Source: Microbacterium halotolerans (GTDB lineage Bacteria; Actinomycetota; Actinomycetes; Actinomycetales; Microbacteriaceae). From it: 64,000 bases of DNA. Position numbers and translations under genes: made by a program. Shown here one piece after another: positions 1 through 9,300 of this stretch. The DNA lies in assembly GCF_003569805.1 (NCBI RefSeq), contig NZ_QVLP01000018.1, forward strand, positions 1-64,000, given 5' to 3'. How positions within the stretch are numbered: the first letter of the stretch is position 1; every line of letters starts with the position of its first letter. A model generated the notes under the pieces. That model saw nothing but the letters and a program-made list of their open reading frames with translations, was not told where the DNA came from and did not search any database.

Positions 1-22
1 GGGGGGGACACATCGAAATATT

Positions 23-139
23 TTCGGTGGTCATAGCGAGAGGGAAACGCCCGGTCACATTCCGAACCCGGAAGCTAAGCCTCCCAGCGCCGATGGTACT
101 GCACCCGGGAGGGTGTGGGAGAGTAGGACACCGCCGAAA
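23..139 (+). rRNA. rrf: 5S ribosomal RNA
   Basis: About 117 bases with the typical actinobacterial 5S start (TTCGGTGGTCATAGCG) and the conserved inner blocks around GGGAAACGCCCGGT and CCGAACCCGGAAG; the 3' end (ACACCGCCGAA) pairs with the 5' end. It is the last gene of an rRNA operon whose 16S and 23S would lie before the window. A rho-independent terminator follows at once. Confidence 0.95.
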
Positions 140-150
140 CACCCTTACAG

Positions 151-181
151 AAAAGCCCGCCCCCTTTGAGGCGGGCTTTTC
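151..181 (+). terminator. Terminator of the rRNA operon
   Basis: AAAAGCCCGCC and GGCGGGCTTTT pair around a short loop, ending in a T-run. It sits 12 bases after the 5S gene, so it ends the rRNA transcript. Confidence 0.9.
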
Positions 182-241
182 TGCGTGTATGGGCAGCGGC
201 GCGGAGCCGGCCCCTCGGCATTACGAGGTAGCCTGACATGT

Positions 242-514
242 GTGATCGAAGACATCCAGAAGCGCGCACTGCACCGCATCCGCATCCTCGAAGGCCAGAT
301 GCGCGGCGTGGGACGGATGGTCGAGAGCGAAGAATACTGCATGGACATCATCGCGCAGTCCCGCGCGATCCAGCGGTCGTTGGAGTCCCTGAACCGCCTG
401 CTGCTCGAGAACCATCTCCGCACGCACGTCTCCACGATGTTCGAGGAGGGCGGGGACCACAGGGAGCAGGCAGTGGAGGAGCTGCTGCGAGCGTTCGACT
501 TCGACGGGCGCTGA
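242..514 (+). CDS. CsoR/RcnR/FrmR-family (DUF156) transcriptional repressor
   Basis: A 90-residue all-helical repressor of the CsoR/RcnR/FrmR superfamily, which lets go of DNA when it binds Cu(I), Ni/Co, persulfide or formaldehyde. The conserved R-x-x-x-L-x-G-Q-x-x-G core is at residues 12-22. The ligand positions read Cys33, His58, His62: the spacing (25 and 4) equals Cys35-His60-His64 of RcnR, whereas copper sensors have Cys-His-Cys. The N-terminal His3 of RcnR and Pro2 of FrmR are both absent. The GTG start at 242 is chosen because the conserved fold begins there; GAGG at 225-228 is a rather distant ribosome site. No efflux or formaldehyde gene is adjacent, so the ligand is not settled. 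Confidence 0.85.
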   Translation: MIEDIQKRALHRIRILEGQMRGVGRMVESEEYCMDIIAQSRAIQRSLESLNRLLLENHLRTHVSTMFEEGGDHREQAVEELLRAFDFDGR

Positions 515-661
515 TTCATGCGCGTCAGGCCGCAGCCTGTGGTATGCCGAGCTCGTCACTCGCACCGGCATCGGCGCGGGGCGCTGCGATCCGGCCGCCC
601 GTTGAACCTGCTCAGCATCGCTGGCTGCGCAGCGTGACAGTGGAGTGCTTGTGAGGCCTCC

Positions 662-1825
662 TCAGGCCTCCAGGGGGCCGAGCCAGGCCGTGGCCGCCGT
701 TGAGTGCGCGGACTCCGGATCGGATGGGTGGAAGGCGCCGGCGAGCACGTCTCGATAGATGCGGGAGAGCTCGTGCGACGCGAAGAACGATGAGCCGCCG
801 GCGACCAGCATGGCCTCATCGACGATCTGCTTCGCCGCGGTCGTGGCGCGGTGCTTGACCCCGGACAGCAGGGAGAACCAGCGAGTGCCGTGGTCGACGA
901 CGGCGTCGACGTCGTGCGACAGCGACGCGATCTGCGGCGGCAGGGCGTCGTACGCGAGCCCCATGCCTGCCACGCGACGGCGGACATCCGGGTCCTGGCT
1001 CTGCGCGCCGCCTGTCTTCTTCGACCTCCGACCCGCGGCCGACGCGACGGCGAGTTCGATCGCACGGCGCGCGATGCCCGTGTAGACGGAGGCGAGCAGC
1101 AGCTCGAAGGTCGCGAAGATGCCGAACACGAGCGGGTCGGGGCTCGGGCCAGCCGGCACGATGCGCGCGACCCGGTCGGCGGGGGCCACAGCGCCGTGCA
1201 GCTCTGTCGTGCGGCTCTGCGTGCCCCGCATGCCGAGCGTGTTCCAGTCGTCTCGTGTGACGACCGCGTCGCTGCGCGGCACGAAGGCGTAGACGAGTCT
1301 GGGATCATCCGGATCCGTCGTGTCGAGGCCGTGCAGGCCGAGCTGGGTCCACACGGGCGCGAGCGACGTGAAGACCTTGGTCCCCGTGAAGGCGTATGAG
1401 CCGTCGGGGCGGGGCGCCGCGGCCGTGTCGCTGCCGAACAGGACGAGATCGTTGCCCGCCTCACTGATCCCGAATGCGAACACCTCGTCGGCGGCTGCGC
1501 CGGTGAGGACGAACTCGAGATCGGCGATGTCGCGGTCGCGCAGAACCTTCGCCACCGCCGTCCACACCAGGTGCATGTTGATCGCGAGCGCCGTGGCCGG
1601 TGCCGCTTCGGCGAGCCGCTGCTGCAGCACCGTCGCCTCTGCGAGCCCGAGCCCCGCGCCGCCGAGGTCAGCCGGCACGAGGATCTTCAGATACCCGGCA
1701 TCGCGCAGTTCGGCGAGATCGTCGTCGGGAAAGACGTTCTCCGCGTCGACCGTCGCCGCCCTGGACCGGATGCGCTCGAGCAGATCGTCAGAGAGGTGGT
1801 CGCTGGATTCGAACCCGTCGCTCAT
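662..1825 (-). CDS. Acyl-CoA dehydrogenase family protein
   Basis: A 387-residue flavoprotein of the acyl-CoA dehydrogenase fold, which oxidises acyl-CoA thioesters, or in some members is a flavin-dependent monooxygenase. The N-terminal helical domain runs to about residue 110, followed by the middle beta-domain (FGISEAGND, FTGTKVFTS, GMRGTQS) and the C-terminal four-helix domain. The ATG at 1825 follows GTGGAG with good spacing; the frame stays open upstream but that part looks non-coding. It stands alone, divergent from nrdH, with no beta-oxidation partner, so its substrate cannot be told. Confidence 0.85.
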   Translation of the reverse strand: MSDGFESSDHLSDDLLERIRSRAATVDAENVFPDDDLAELRDAGYLKILVPADLGGAGLGLAEATVLQQRLAEAAPATALAINMHLVWTAVAKVLRDRDIADLEFVLTGAAADEVFAFGISEAGNDLVLFGSDTAAAPRPDGSYAFTGTKVFTSLAPVWTQLGLHGLDTTDPDDPRLVYAFVPRSDAVVTRDDWNTLGMRGTQSRTTELHGAVAPADRVARIVPAGPSPDPLVFGIFATFELLLASVYTGIARRAIELAVASAAGRRSKKTGGAQSQDPDVRRRVAGMGLAYDALPPQIASLSHDVDAVVDHGTRWFSLLSGVKHRATTAAKQIVDEAMLVAGGSSFFASHELSRIYRDVLAGAFHPSDPESAHSTAATAWLGPLEA

Positions 1826-1910
1826 GCACTCCACTCTATTGTCGCGACGTCTCGCGGGCTCCGGAACGCGTCGCTGCGCGGACGATCCCGACACGCCAGC
1901 GACACGCCGA

Positions 1911-2043
1911 ACCGGTCTCTCCACAGGAATCGAATGTCAGGGGCCCGGCGTAGCGTTCGGGCTGTGGAGAAGACACGATCCTCAGGGCGCCAGCCGCGTC
2001 ACGACGCGGTTCGCCGGGCTCCGTCCGGTGTGGAGAGACCGGT
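1911..2043. repeat. Perfect 15-base inverted repeat with distant arms
   Basis: ACCGGTCTCTCCACA at 1911-1925 is the exact reverse complement of TGTGGAGAGACCGGT at 2029-2043. The arms are 103 bases apart, and a related TGTGGAGAA lies between them at 1963-1971. The right arm contains a variant of the TGTGGATAA nonamer found just downstream. Function unknown: paired protein-binding sites that loop DNA, or the ends of a lost element. Confidence 0.75.
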
Positions 2044-2061
2044 GGACCCACCTGTGGGAAG

Positions 2062-2081
2062 TGTGGATAGGGTGTGGATAA
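2062..2081 (-). promoter_or_regulatory. Pair of DnaA-box-like nonamers upstream of nrdH
   Basis: TGTGGATAG at 2062-2070 and TGTGGATAA at 2073-2081. The second is the exact complement of the consensus DnaA box TTATCCACA; the first has one mismatch. They are offset by 11 bases, one helical turn. DnaA controls the ribonucleotide reductase promoter in E. coli; a similar role here is inferred. Confidence 0.6.
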
Positions 2082-2095
2082 TCACATGGATGTAA

Positions 2096-2143
2096 CTACT
2101 AGCCCTAGTGGTGACCCCGAACGGCCGTACCCATATGTAGTAT
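2096..2143 (+). promoter_or_regulatory. Tandem NrdR boxes of the nrdHIEF promoter
   Basis: Box 1 (2096-2111) has the perfect palindrome ACTAG-CC-CTAGT; box 2 (2128-2143) contains CCCATATGTAGTAT. Against the 16-base consensus ACACWATATATWGTGT they match at about 9 and 10 positions. The centres are 32 bases apart (16-base gap), the pairing typical of NrdR operators. NrdR is a zinc-finger/ATP-cone repressor that shuts off ribonucleotide reductase genes when dNTPs are ample. The nrdR gene is not in the window. Confidence 0.75.
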
Positions 2144-2197
2144 TGAGGTCCCGGCCACAGAGTGCCGGAACATCAACGAGTCTCAAGGGGAGAGAGC

Positions 2198-2431
2198 ATG
2201 TCGATCACCGTTTACACGAAGCCTGCGTGCGTCCAGTGCAACGCCACCTATCGCGCCCTGGATTCCAAGGGGATCGAGTACGAAGTGACCGACCTGTCGG
2301 AGGACCCAGCGGCCCTCGAGCAGGTCAAGTCGCTCGGCTACATGCAGGCGCCCGTCGTCGTCACCGACGACGGCCACTGGTCGGGTTTCCGGCCCGACAA
2401 GATCGACGAGCTCGCCAGCCGCCTGGCCTGA
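2198..2431 (+). CDS. nrdH: Glutaredoxin-like protein NrdH
   Basis: A 77-residue NrdH redoxin, the electron donor that re-reduces class Ib ribonucleotide reductase and is itself reduced by thioredoxin reductase. The redox motif is CVQC at residues 11-14, behind the first strand ([10 protein letters not shown]). The C-terminal [11 protein letters not shown] matches the NrdH signature (W/S-G-F-R-P-D/E). The ATG at 2198 follows AAGGGGAGAG. First gene of nrdHIEF, under the paired NrdR boxes. Confidence 0.97.
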   Translation: MSITVYTKPACVQCNATYRALDSKGIEYEVTDLSEDPAALEQVKSLGYMQAPVVVTDDGHWSGFRPDKIDELASRLA

Positions 2432-2465
2432 TGACCGGGCGTCGCGTCGGAGCCGAGGGGGAGTG

Positions 2466-2897
2466 ATGACCGCGACAGCCACAGCGACCGAGGTGCCGCT
2501 TCTGGTGTACTTCTCGAGCATCTCGGGGAACACCGCGCGCTTCATCGACAAGCTCGGGATGCGTGCCGAGCGCATTCCCCTCTATCGCAGCGAGGAACCG
2601 CTGCAGGTCGACGAGCCGTATGTGCTCGTGACACCGACCTATGGCGGCGGCGACGGCAACGGCGCCGTCCCGAAGCAGGTCATCCGGTTCCTGAACGACG
2701 AACGCAATCGTCGCGGCATCCGCGGCGTGATCTCCGCGGGCAACACCAACTTCGGCGAAGGCTTCTGCATCGCCGGTGACATCATCAGCCGCAAGTGCGA
2801 CGTGCCGCACCTGTATCGGCTCGAACTCTTTGGCACGGCCGACGACGTCGCTCGCGTGAGTGACGGATTGGAATCATGGTGGAAGCGACAGCAGTGA
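2466..2897 (+). CDS. nrdI: Ribonucleotide reductase flavodoxin NrdI
   Basis: A 143-residue flavodoxin-like protein. NrdI gives the oxidant (superoxide) that assembles the Mn(III)2-tyrosyl radical in NrdF. The FMN phosphate loop [11 protein letters not shown] is at about residues 15-25, then [14 protein letters not shown] and the [12 protein letters not shown] loop, all normal for the family. The ATG at 2466 has GGGGAG just ahead; a GTG three bases upstream is also possible. It lies 34 bases after nrdH and overlaps nrdE by 22 bases. Confidence 0.96.
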   Translation: MTATATATEVPLLVYFSSISGNTARFIDKLGMRAERIPLYRSEEPLQVDEPYVLVTPTYGGGDGNGAVPKQVIRFLNDERNRRGIRGVISAGNTNFGEGFCIAGDIISRKCDVPHLYRLELFGTADDVARVSDGLESWWKRQQ

Positions 2898-5041
2898 CCG
2901 GTGAGGTCACCGACTTCAAGCACAACCCCGCATTCGAGGGCCTGGACTACCACTCCCTGAACGCGATGCTGAACCTGTATGACGCCGACGGCAACATCCA
3001 GTTCGACGCCGACAAGCGCGCGGCGCAGGAGTACTTCCTGCAGCACGTCAACCAGAACACGGTGTTCTTCCACTCTCTGCGCGAGCGCCTCGACTACCTC
3101 GTCGAGAAGGAGTACTACGAGGGCGCCGTCATCGAGCGGTACCCGTTCGAGTTCGTCGAGCGGCTCAACGACTTCGCGTACGGCAAGAAGTTCCGCTTCC
3201 AGTCCTTCCTCGGCGCGTTCAAGTACTACACGAGCTACACGCTGAAGACCTTCGACGGCAAGCGCTACCTCGAGCGCTTCGAGGACCGCGTCGTGATGAC
3301 GGCACTGGCTCTCGCCGACGGCGACGAGGACCTCGCGTGGAAGCTGACCGATGAGATCCTCTCGGGTCGCTTCCAGCCGGCGACGCCGACGTTCCTCAAC
3401 GCGGGCAAGGCGCAGCGCGGCGAGCTTGTCAGCTGCTTCCTGCTGCGCATCGAGGACAACATGGAGTCGATCTCGCGCGGCATCAACTCCTCGCTGCAGC
3501 TCTCCAAACGCGGCGGCGGCGTCGCGCTCCTGCTCAGCAACATCCGTGAGTCCGGTGCGCCGATCAAGCAGATCGAGAACCAGTCCAGCGGCATCATCCC
3601 CGTGATGAAGCTGCTCGAGGACTCGTTCAGCTATGCCAACCAGCTCGGTGCGCGTCAGGGCGCGGGGGCCGTGTACCTCACGGCGCACCACCCCGACATC
3701 ATGAAGTTCCTCGACACCAAGCGCGAGAACGCCGACGAGAAGATCCGGATCAAGACCCTGTCGCTCGGCGTCGTGATCCCCGACATCACGTTCGAGCTCG
3801 CGAAGAACGACGAGGACATGTACCTGTTCTCGCCGTACGACGTCGAGCGCGTCTACGGCGTGCCGTTCGGTGACATCTCGGTGACCGAGAAGTACCGCGA
3901 GATGGTCGACGACCCGCGCATCAAGAAGACGAAGATCGGCGCGCGCAAGTTCTTCCAGACACTGGCCGAGATCCAGTTCGAGTCGGGCTACCCGTACGTC
4001 ATGTTCGAAGACACGGTCAACGAGTCGAACCCGATCAAGGGTCGGATCAACATGTCGAACCTCTGCAGCGAGATCCTGCAGGTGAACACCCCGACGACGC
4101 TGAACACCGATCTGTCGTACGACCAGATCGGCAAGGACATCAGCTGCAACCTCGGTTCGCTGAACATCGCCCTCGCGATGGATTCGCCCGACTTCGGTCG
4201 CACGGTCGAGACGTCGATCCGGGCGCTGACCGCGGTCAGCGACCAGAGCCACATCGCCTCGGTGCGCTCGATCGAGGACGGCAACGATCGTTCGCACGCG
4301 ATCGGCCTCGGCCAGATGAACCTGCACGGCTACCTCGCTCGTGAGCACGTCTTCTACGGCTCGGAAGAGGGCATCGACTTCACGAACATCTACTTCTACA
4401 CGGTGCTGTTCCACGCGCTGCGCGCGTCGAACAACCTCGCCAGGGAGCGTGGCGTCGCGTTCGAGGGCTTCGAGGACTCGAAGTACGCCTCCGGTGAGTT
4501 CTTCGACAAGTACATCGACCAGGCGTGGGAGCCGCAGACGGAGAAGGCCAAGGAGCTGTTCGCCGGCCACCACATCCCGACGCAGGCCGACTGGGTCGAG
4601 CTGAAGGCCGAGATCCAGAAGCACGGCATCTACAATCAGAACCTGCAGGCCGTGCCGCCGACCGGTTCGATCTCGTACATCAACAACTCGACGAGTTCGA
4701 TCCACCCGATCGCGTCGAAGATCGAGATCCGCAAGGAAGGCAAGCTCGGTCGCGTCTACTACCCGGCGCCGTTCATGCAGAACGACAACCTGGAGTACTA
4801 CCAGGACGCGTACGAGATCGGCTACGAGAAGGTCATCGACACCTACGCCGCCGCCACGCAGCACGTCGACCAGGGCCTGTCGCTGACGCTGTTCTTCAAG
4901 GACACCGCCACCACGCGCGACATCAACAGGGCTCAGATCTACGCATGGCGCAAGGGCATCAAGACGATCTACTACATCCGTCTCCGGCAGATGGCCCTCG
5001 AGGGCACTGAAGTCGAGGGTTGCGTCTCGTGCACACTTTGA
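2876..5041 (+). CDS. nrdE: Class Ib ribonucleoside-diphosphate reductase, alpha subunit NrdE
   Basis: The catalytic subunit (721 residues), reducing ribonucleoside diphosphates to deoxyribonucleotides. The radical cysteine and glutamate are in NLCSE near residue 395, and [19 protein letters not shown] marks the C-terminal half of the barrel. The tail ends CVSC, the shuttle cysteine pair served by NrdH. There is no N-terminal ATP-cone, as expected for class Ib. The start lies inside the end of nrdI, suggesting translational coupling. Complete. Confidence 0.97.
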   Translation: MVEATAVTGEVTDFKHNPAFEGLDYHSLNAMLNLYDADGNIQFDADKRAAQEYFLQHVNQNTVFFHSLRERLDYLVEKEYYEGAVIERYPFEFVERLNDFAYGKKFRFQSFLGAFKYYTSYTLKTFDGKRYLERFEDRVVMTALALADGDEDLAWKLTDEILSGRFQPATPTFLNAGKAQRGELVSCFLLRIEDNMESISRGINSSLQLSKRGGGVALLLSNIRESGAPIKQIENQSSGIIPVMKLLEDSFSYANQLGARQGAGAVYLTAHHPDIMKFLDTKRENADEKIRIKTLSLGVVIPDITFELAKNDEDMYLFSPYDVERVYGVPFGDISVTEKYREMVDDPRIKKTKIGARKFFQTLAEIQFESGYPYVMFEDTVNESNPIKGRINMSNLCSEILQVNTPTTLNTDLSYDQIGKDISCNLGSLNIALAMDSPDFGRTVETSIRALTAVSDQSHIASVRSIEDGNDRSHAIGLGQMNLHGYLAREHVFYGSEEGIDFTNIYFYTVLFHALRASNNLARERGVAFEGFEDSKYASGEFFDKYIDQAWEPQTEKAKELFAGHHIPTQADWVELKAEIQKHGIYNQNLQAVPPTGSISYINNSTSSIHPIASKIEIRKEGKLGRVYYPAPFMQNDNLEYYQDAYEIGYEKVIDTYAAATQHVDQGLSLTLFFKDTATTRDINRAQIYAWRKGIKTIYYIRLRQMALEGTEVEGCVSCTL

Positions 5042-5062
5042 CGGTCTGACCAGGGATTTTAG

Positions 5063-6052
<990 letters not shown>

Positions 6053-6092
6053 GACCTCGGCGCTTGCGTGAGGCCCGAAAGGGCTGATGGGA

Positions 6093-6132
6093 GGCCCGGA
6101 CCTGCAGGTTTCTGCAGGTCCGGGCCTTTTTT
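6093..6132 (+). terminator. Terminator of the nrdHIEF operon
   Basis: GGCCCGGACCTGCA (6093-6106) and TGCAGGTCCGGGCC (6113-6126) form a perfect 14-base stem with a 6-base loop, followed by six T. It starts 41 bases after the nrdF stop. Confidence 0.95.
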
Positions 6133-6280
6133 CGTGCCTAAAGATCCGCACCTATGCAAGACGGCACGCCCCGGGCGCAAGGTCGGTCACGTGAATGTCG
6201 CAGGCGACGCCTCGATGATGTCGCCTGCACGGCGCTCGCCGCGGCGAGCATTTCGCCTGACGCGGCTGTCGCTGACGCGA

Positions 6281-6321
6281 GAACGCCTCCTCCGCCCGGA
6301 AGCCGGGCAGAGGAGGCGTTC
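6281..6321 (-). terminator. Large hairpin after the giant surface protein gene
   Basis: GAACGCCTCCTC (6281-6292) pairs with GAGGAGGCGTTC (6310-6321), and the inner arms GCCCGG/CCGGGC extend the stem after a single mismatch, closing on a 3-base loop. It lies 5 bases beyond the minus-strand stop at 6327. No U-run follows, as is common for actinobacterial I-shaped terminators. It also faces the end of nrdF. Confidence 0.8.
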
Positions 6322-6326
6322 CACAC

Positions 6327-9300
6327 TCAACGCACTGAGACTTCGAGCGTCAGCCTGCGGCGGCGAATCACGAACACGCCGCCCAGGGCGAGCAGGAGCA
6401 CCGCGCCGCCTGCGACCCAGCCGAGCCAGGCGAGATCGTCACCGGTTTCCGGCAGGTGACCGCCGAGTCCCTCGTTCGGAACGTCGGTCTCGCCCGTTCC
6501 GTCATCTCCGTGGCTACCGGAGTCTGCGCTGATGAGAATCTGCGCGGAGGCGATGATGGCGTCGTCCTGCATCACGGCGACGTCGTGGACGCCAGCAGTG
6601 ACGGATGCCGGAATCGTCGCCGCCCCGTCGAGCGTGCCCGCTGCGTCGGTCGTGACAGTGCCCAGCGCCACCGGATCGGAGTGCAGCTCGAGCGCGTACT
6701 CGGTGTCGGCGCTGAAGCCGGATCCGTTCACTTGGATCGTGCCGCCGGGAACGAACGATCCAGTCACCGAGATGCTCGGCGTCGGGGTTTCGTCGCCGGT
6801 GAGTTCGACCTCCACCGGTGCGGAAAGCTCTGACCATCCGGCCACGTTCTCGGCGCGAACCGTCACTTCGTGGGTGCCTGCGGCGAGCCCGCTGACATCG
6901 GTCGAGAGTGTGGAGCCGTCGACGGTCGTCGTCTGCGCTCCGACGGCGACCTCATAGCGCACGATCATCGATCCGCCGTCTTGTGCCGGGGGAGCCCAGC
7001 TCACTCGCACGGTGTCGGCGCCCGCCGCTGACGCGTTGACGTCCTGCGGCACGCTCGGACGTTCGGCGTCGCTGGTCGCGACGGTGAACACCGAGACGGG
7101 GCTGCGCGTGATATTGCCCGCGGCATCCTCCAGGTCGGCGTACCACTCGTACTCGACGCCCGCGGTGGCGCCGGTCAGCACCATCTCGACCTGTTCATCA
7201 CCAATGCTCGTGACGGGCGCACCGACCTGCACCGGATCGCCGACGGCCAGCGACAGGCCGGACGTGCTCACCGAGCGGGTGGTGGTGCCGCCCAGGTCCA
7301 GCTCCAGCACGAAGTTCTCGGAATCGGTTCCATGGAAGCCCGGGATCTTCGTCTCGTCGATCTTCCGATGCCAGATACCGTCGGATGTGGTCTTGTCCAG
7401 CAGCGGCGAGTAGGTGTTCGCGTAGAGCAGTCCGTTCTCCGCGTCGAAGCTCAGGTGGCGCAAGTACTCCTGGCCGCCGTAGACGCGGCCCTGGTAGTCG
7501 GTGAGGATGCCGTATGCCATCGATCCGTCATCGCGCGAGTAGGAGGCCACGCCTGTCCCTCGGATATGGCCGCCGAGCACCAACTGCACGTTGGAGTACG
7601 GAGCGATCAGTCGATCGGTGATGTTTTTGTTCGCCCATCTGTTTGCACCGGCTTTCACGGAGTCGTGCATCGCCAGGATGACAGTGTGATCTGGGTGCGA
7701 GGCGATGACGTCCGCCGCCCATCCCAAGCCGGCATCTCCAGCGTTGTTCGAGGAGAAGAAGCCGAGTGTGAGAACGAGCAGGTTCGCTCCGTCGACCTCA
7801 CCTGTGTAGTAGTAGTTGTCGATGCTGTGGCTGCCGCCGAACGACCACTCACTGCCCTTGATGGCTGCGGCGAAGCGATCCATCGGGTAGTACTTCGGCA
7901 GCATCACGCGGTTGTTTCGCGAGTCGGAGTAGTCGTGGTTTCCCCACGAGACGAGATACGGGATCGCCGCATCCTCCCACAGGCGAACCGACTTCTCGGC
8001 GTTGTGCCACTGGTACTCCTGCGAGAGAAACTCCCGGTTGACCAGGTCGCCAGCGTGCACGATCAGCCGGGTGTCGCGCTCCTCGGAGCGGTCGACCATG
8101 TACTGAAACTGGTCGGCCATGAGATCGGGATAGGCCTGCGCGTACAGCTGCGTGTCCGGAACGTGGTCCAGTCCCCAGTCGTAATCCGCGACGTCCGGTT
8201 CGGCCGTGTAATCGGTTCCATCGGCCCACGGCGAGGAAGCAAGACCACGCCAGATCAGCAGCGTCACGGTGCGCTCGGCCGAGATCGCCTCGGCGCCCGC
8301 CGTGATGTCGAGTGAGAACTCCTCGCCCGCGTTCGACGAGCCGGCGCCGGACAGCGTCCATGCGGATGCCGTGGCATCCCATATGTGCGCGGAGACCCGC
8401 CGCTGATCGCCCCTGCCCTTCCACGCGAAGTGCAGCTGGTCCTGGACGGCCTGTTCCTCGGTGAGCGTGATCGTGTAGATCTGATACGGGTTCGCATCGT
8501 CGCCAACGGTCGTGGGCAGAAGGCTGGCCGTGGCGGTCCCGCTGTCCGGGGTGATCGCCTCGGGGGTGCGGTCGGTGCTCGTGCCGGTGCGCACGACGGT
8601 GTTCTCCGCCGTGAGCGGGACGGTCGCGTTCGCGAACAGCGTTGTCGTCAGCTGCTCGCGGTCGTCGGAGTCGGGGGAGACCGTCAAGGTCACCTCGGCG
8701 TCCTCCCCGCGTGCGCTCGACGCGTCATCGGACACCTCGGGTCGCTTCGGCGCCGTGGTATCTGACACGTCCAGCTGCACCTGCGCGGTCGCGGACGAGC
8801 CGGCCGCTTCGGCACGCAGTTCGAGCGACTGCTCGCCCAGCGCGTTCAGCGGGACTTCGACAGTGAAGGTGCCGGAATCCACCGGAGTGCGCAGCACTTC
8901 CTCACCGGCGACGATTGCGACCATCTCGGACCGCTGGGAGACAGTGCCGACGACCTCGACGAGCCCTGCCTCCAAAGAATCGCCCTCGCTCGGCGATTCG
9001 ACGACGAGGGTGACCTTCTCATCGGAGCGTGCTACGACGTCGCTGTAGGAGACGGCGTCGCCGAGGTAGTGCTCGTAGCGGAACCGCTCGAGATCCGGCC
9101 GGAAAGCGACTCCGGCGATCTGCACCTCGGAGATCTCACCGCTGAACGGGGAGGACAGGGCGCCGTCGGCGGTGTAGTAGTCGCCGATGGTGGTAGGTAC
9201 GCTCGGGTCTCCGTAGGTGGAGCGGTATTCGATCAGCTCAGAATGCACTTCCTCGCCGTCGACGAACACTGAGTACGTCATGCCGTCGTACACCTGCGTG

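Larger units (their letters stand above)
1826..2197. other. Divergent regulatory region between the acyl-CoA dehydrogenase and nrdH
   Basis: A 372-base gene-free stretch. It contains a 15-base inverted repeat with arms 103 bases apart, two DnaA-box-like nonamers 11 bases apart, and two NrdR-like boxes in front of nrdH, each listed separately. I see no convincing small gene in it. Confidence 0.8.

Noticed and set aside
2639..4864. A 741-residue open frame antisense to nrdE
   Set aside because: It is a GC-bias shadow of nrdE, made mostly of Val, Leu, Arg, Asp and Glu, with no family resemblance.
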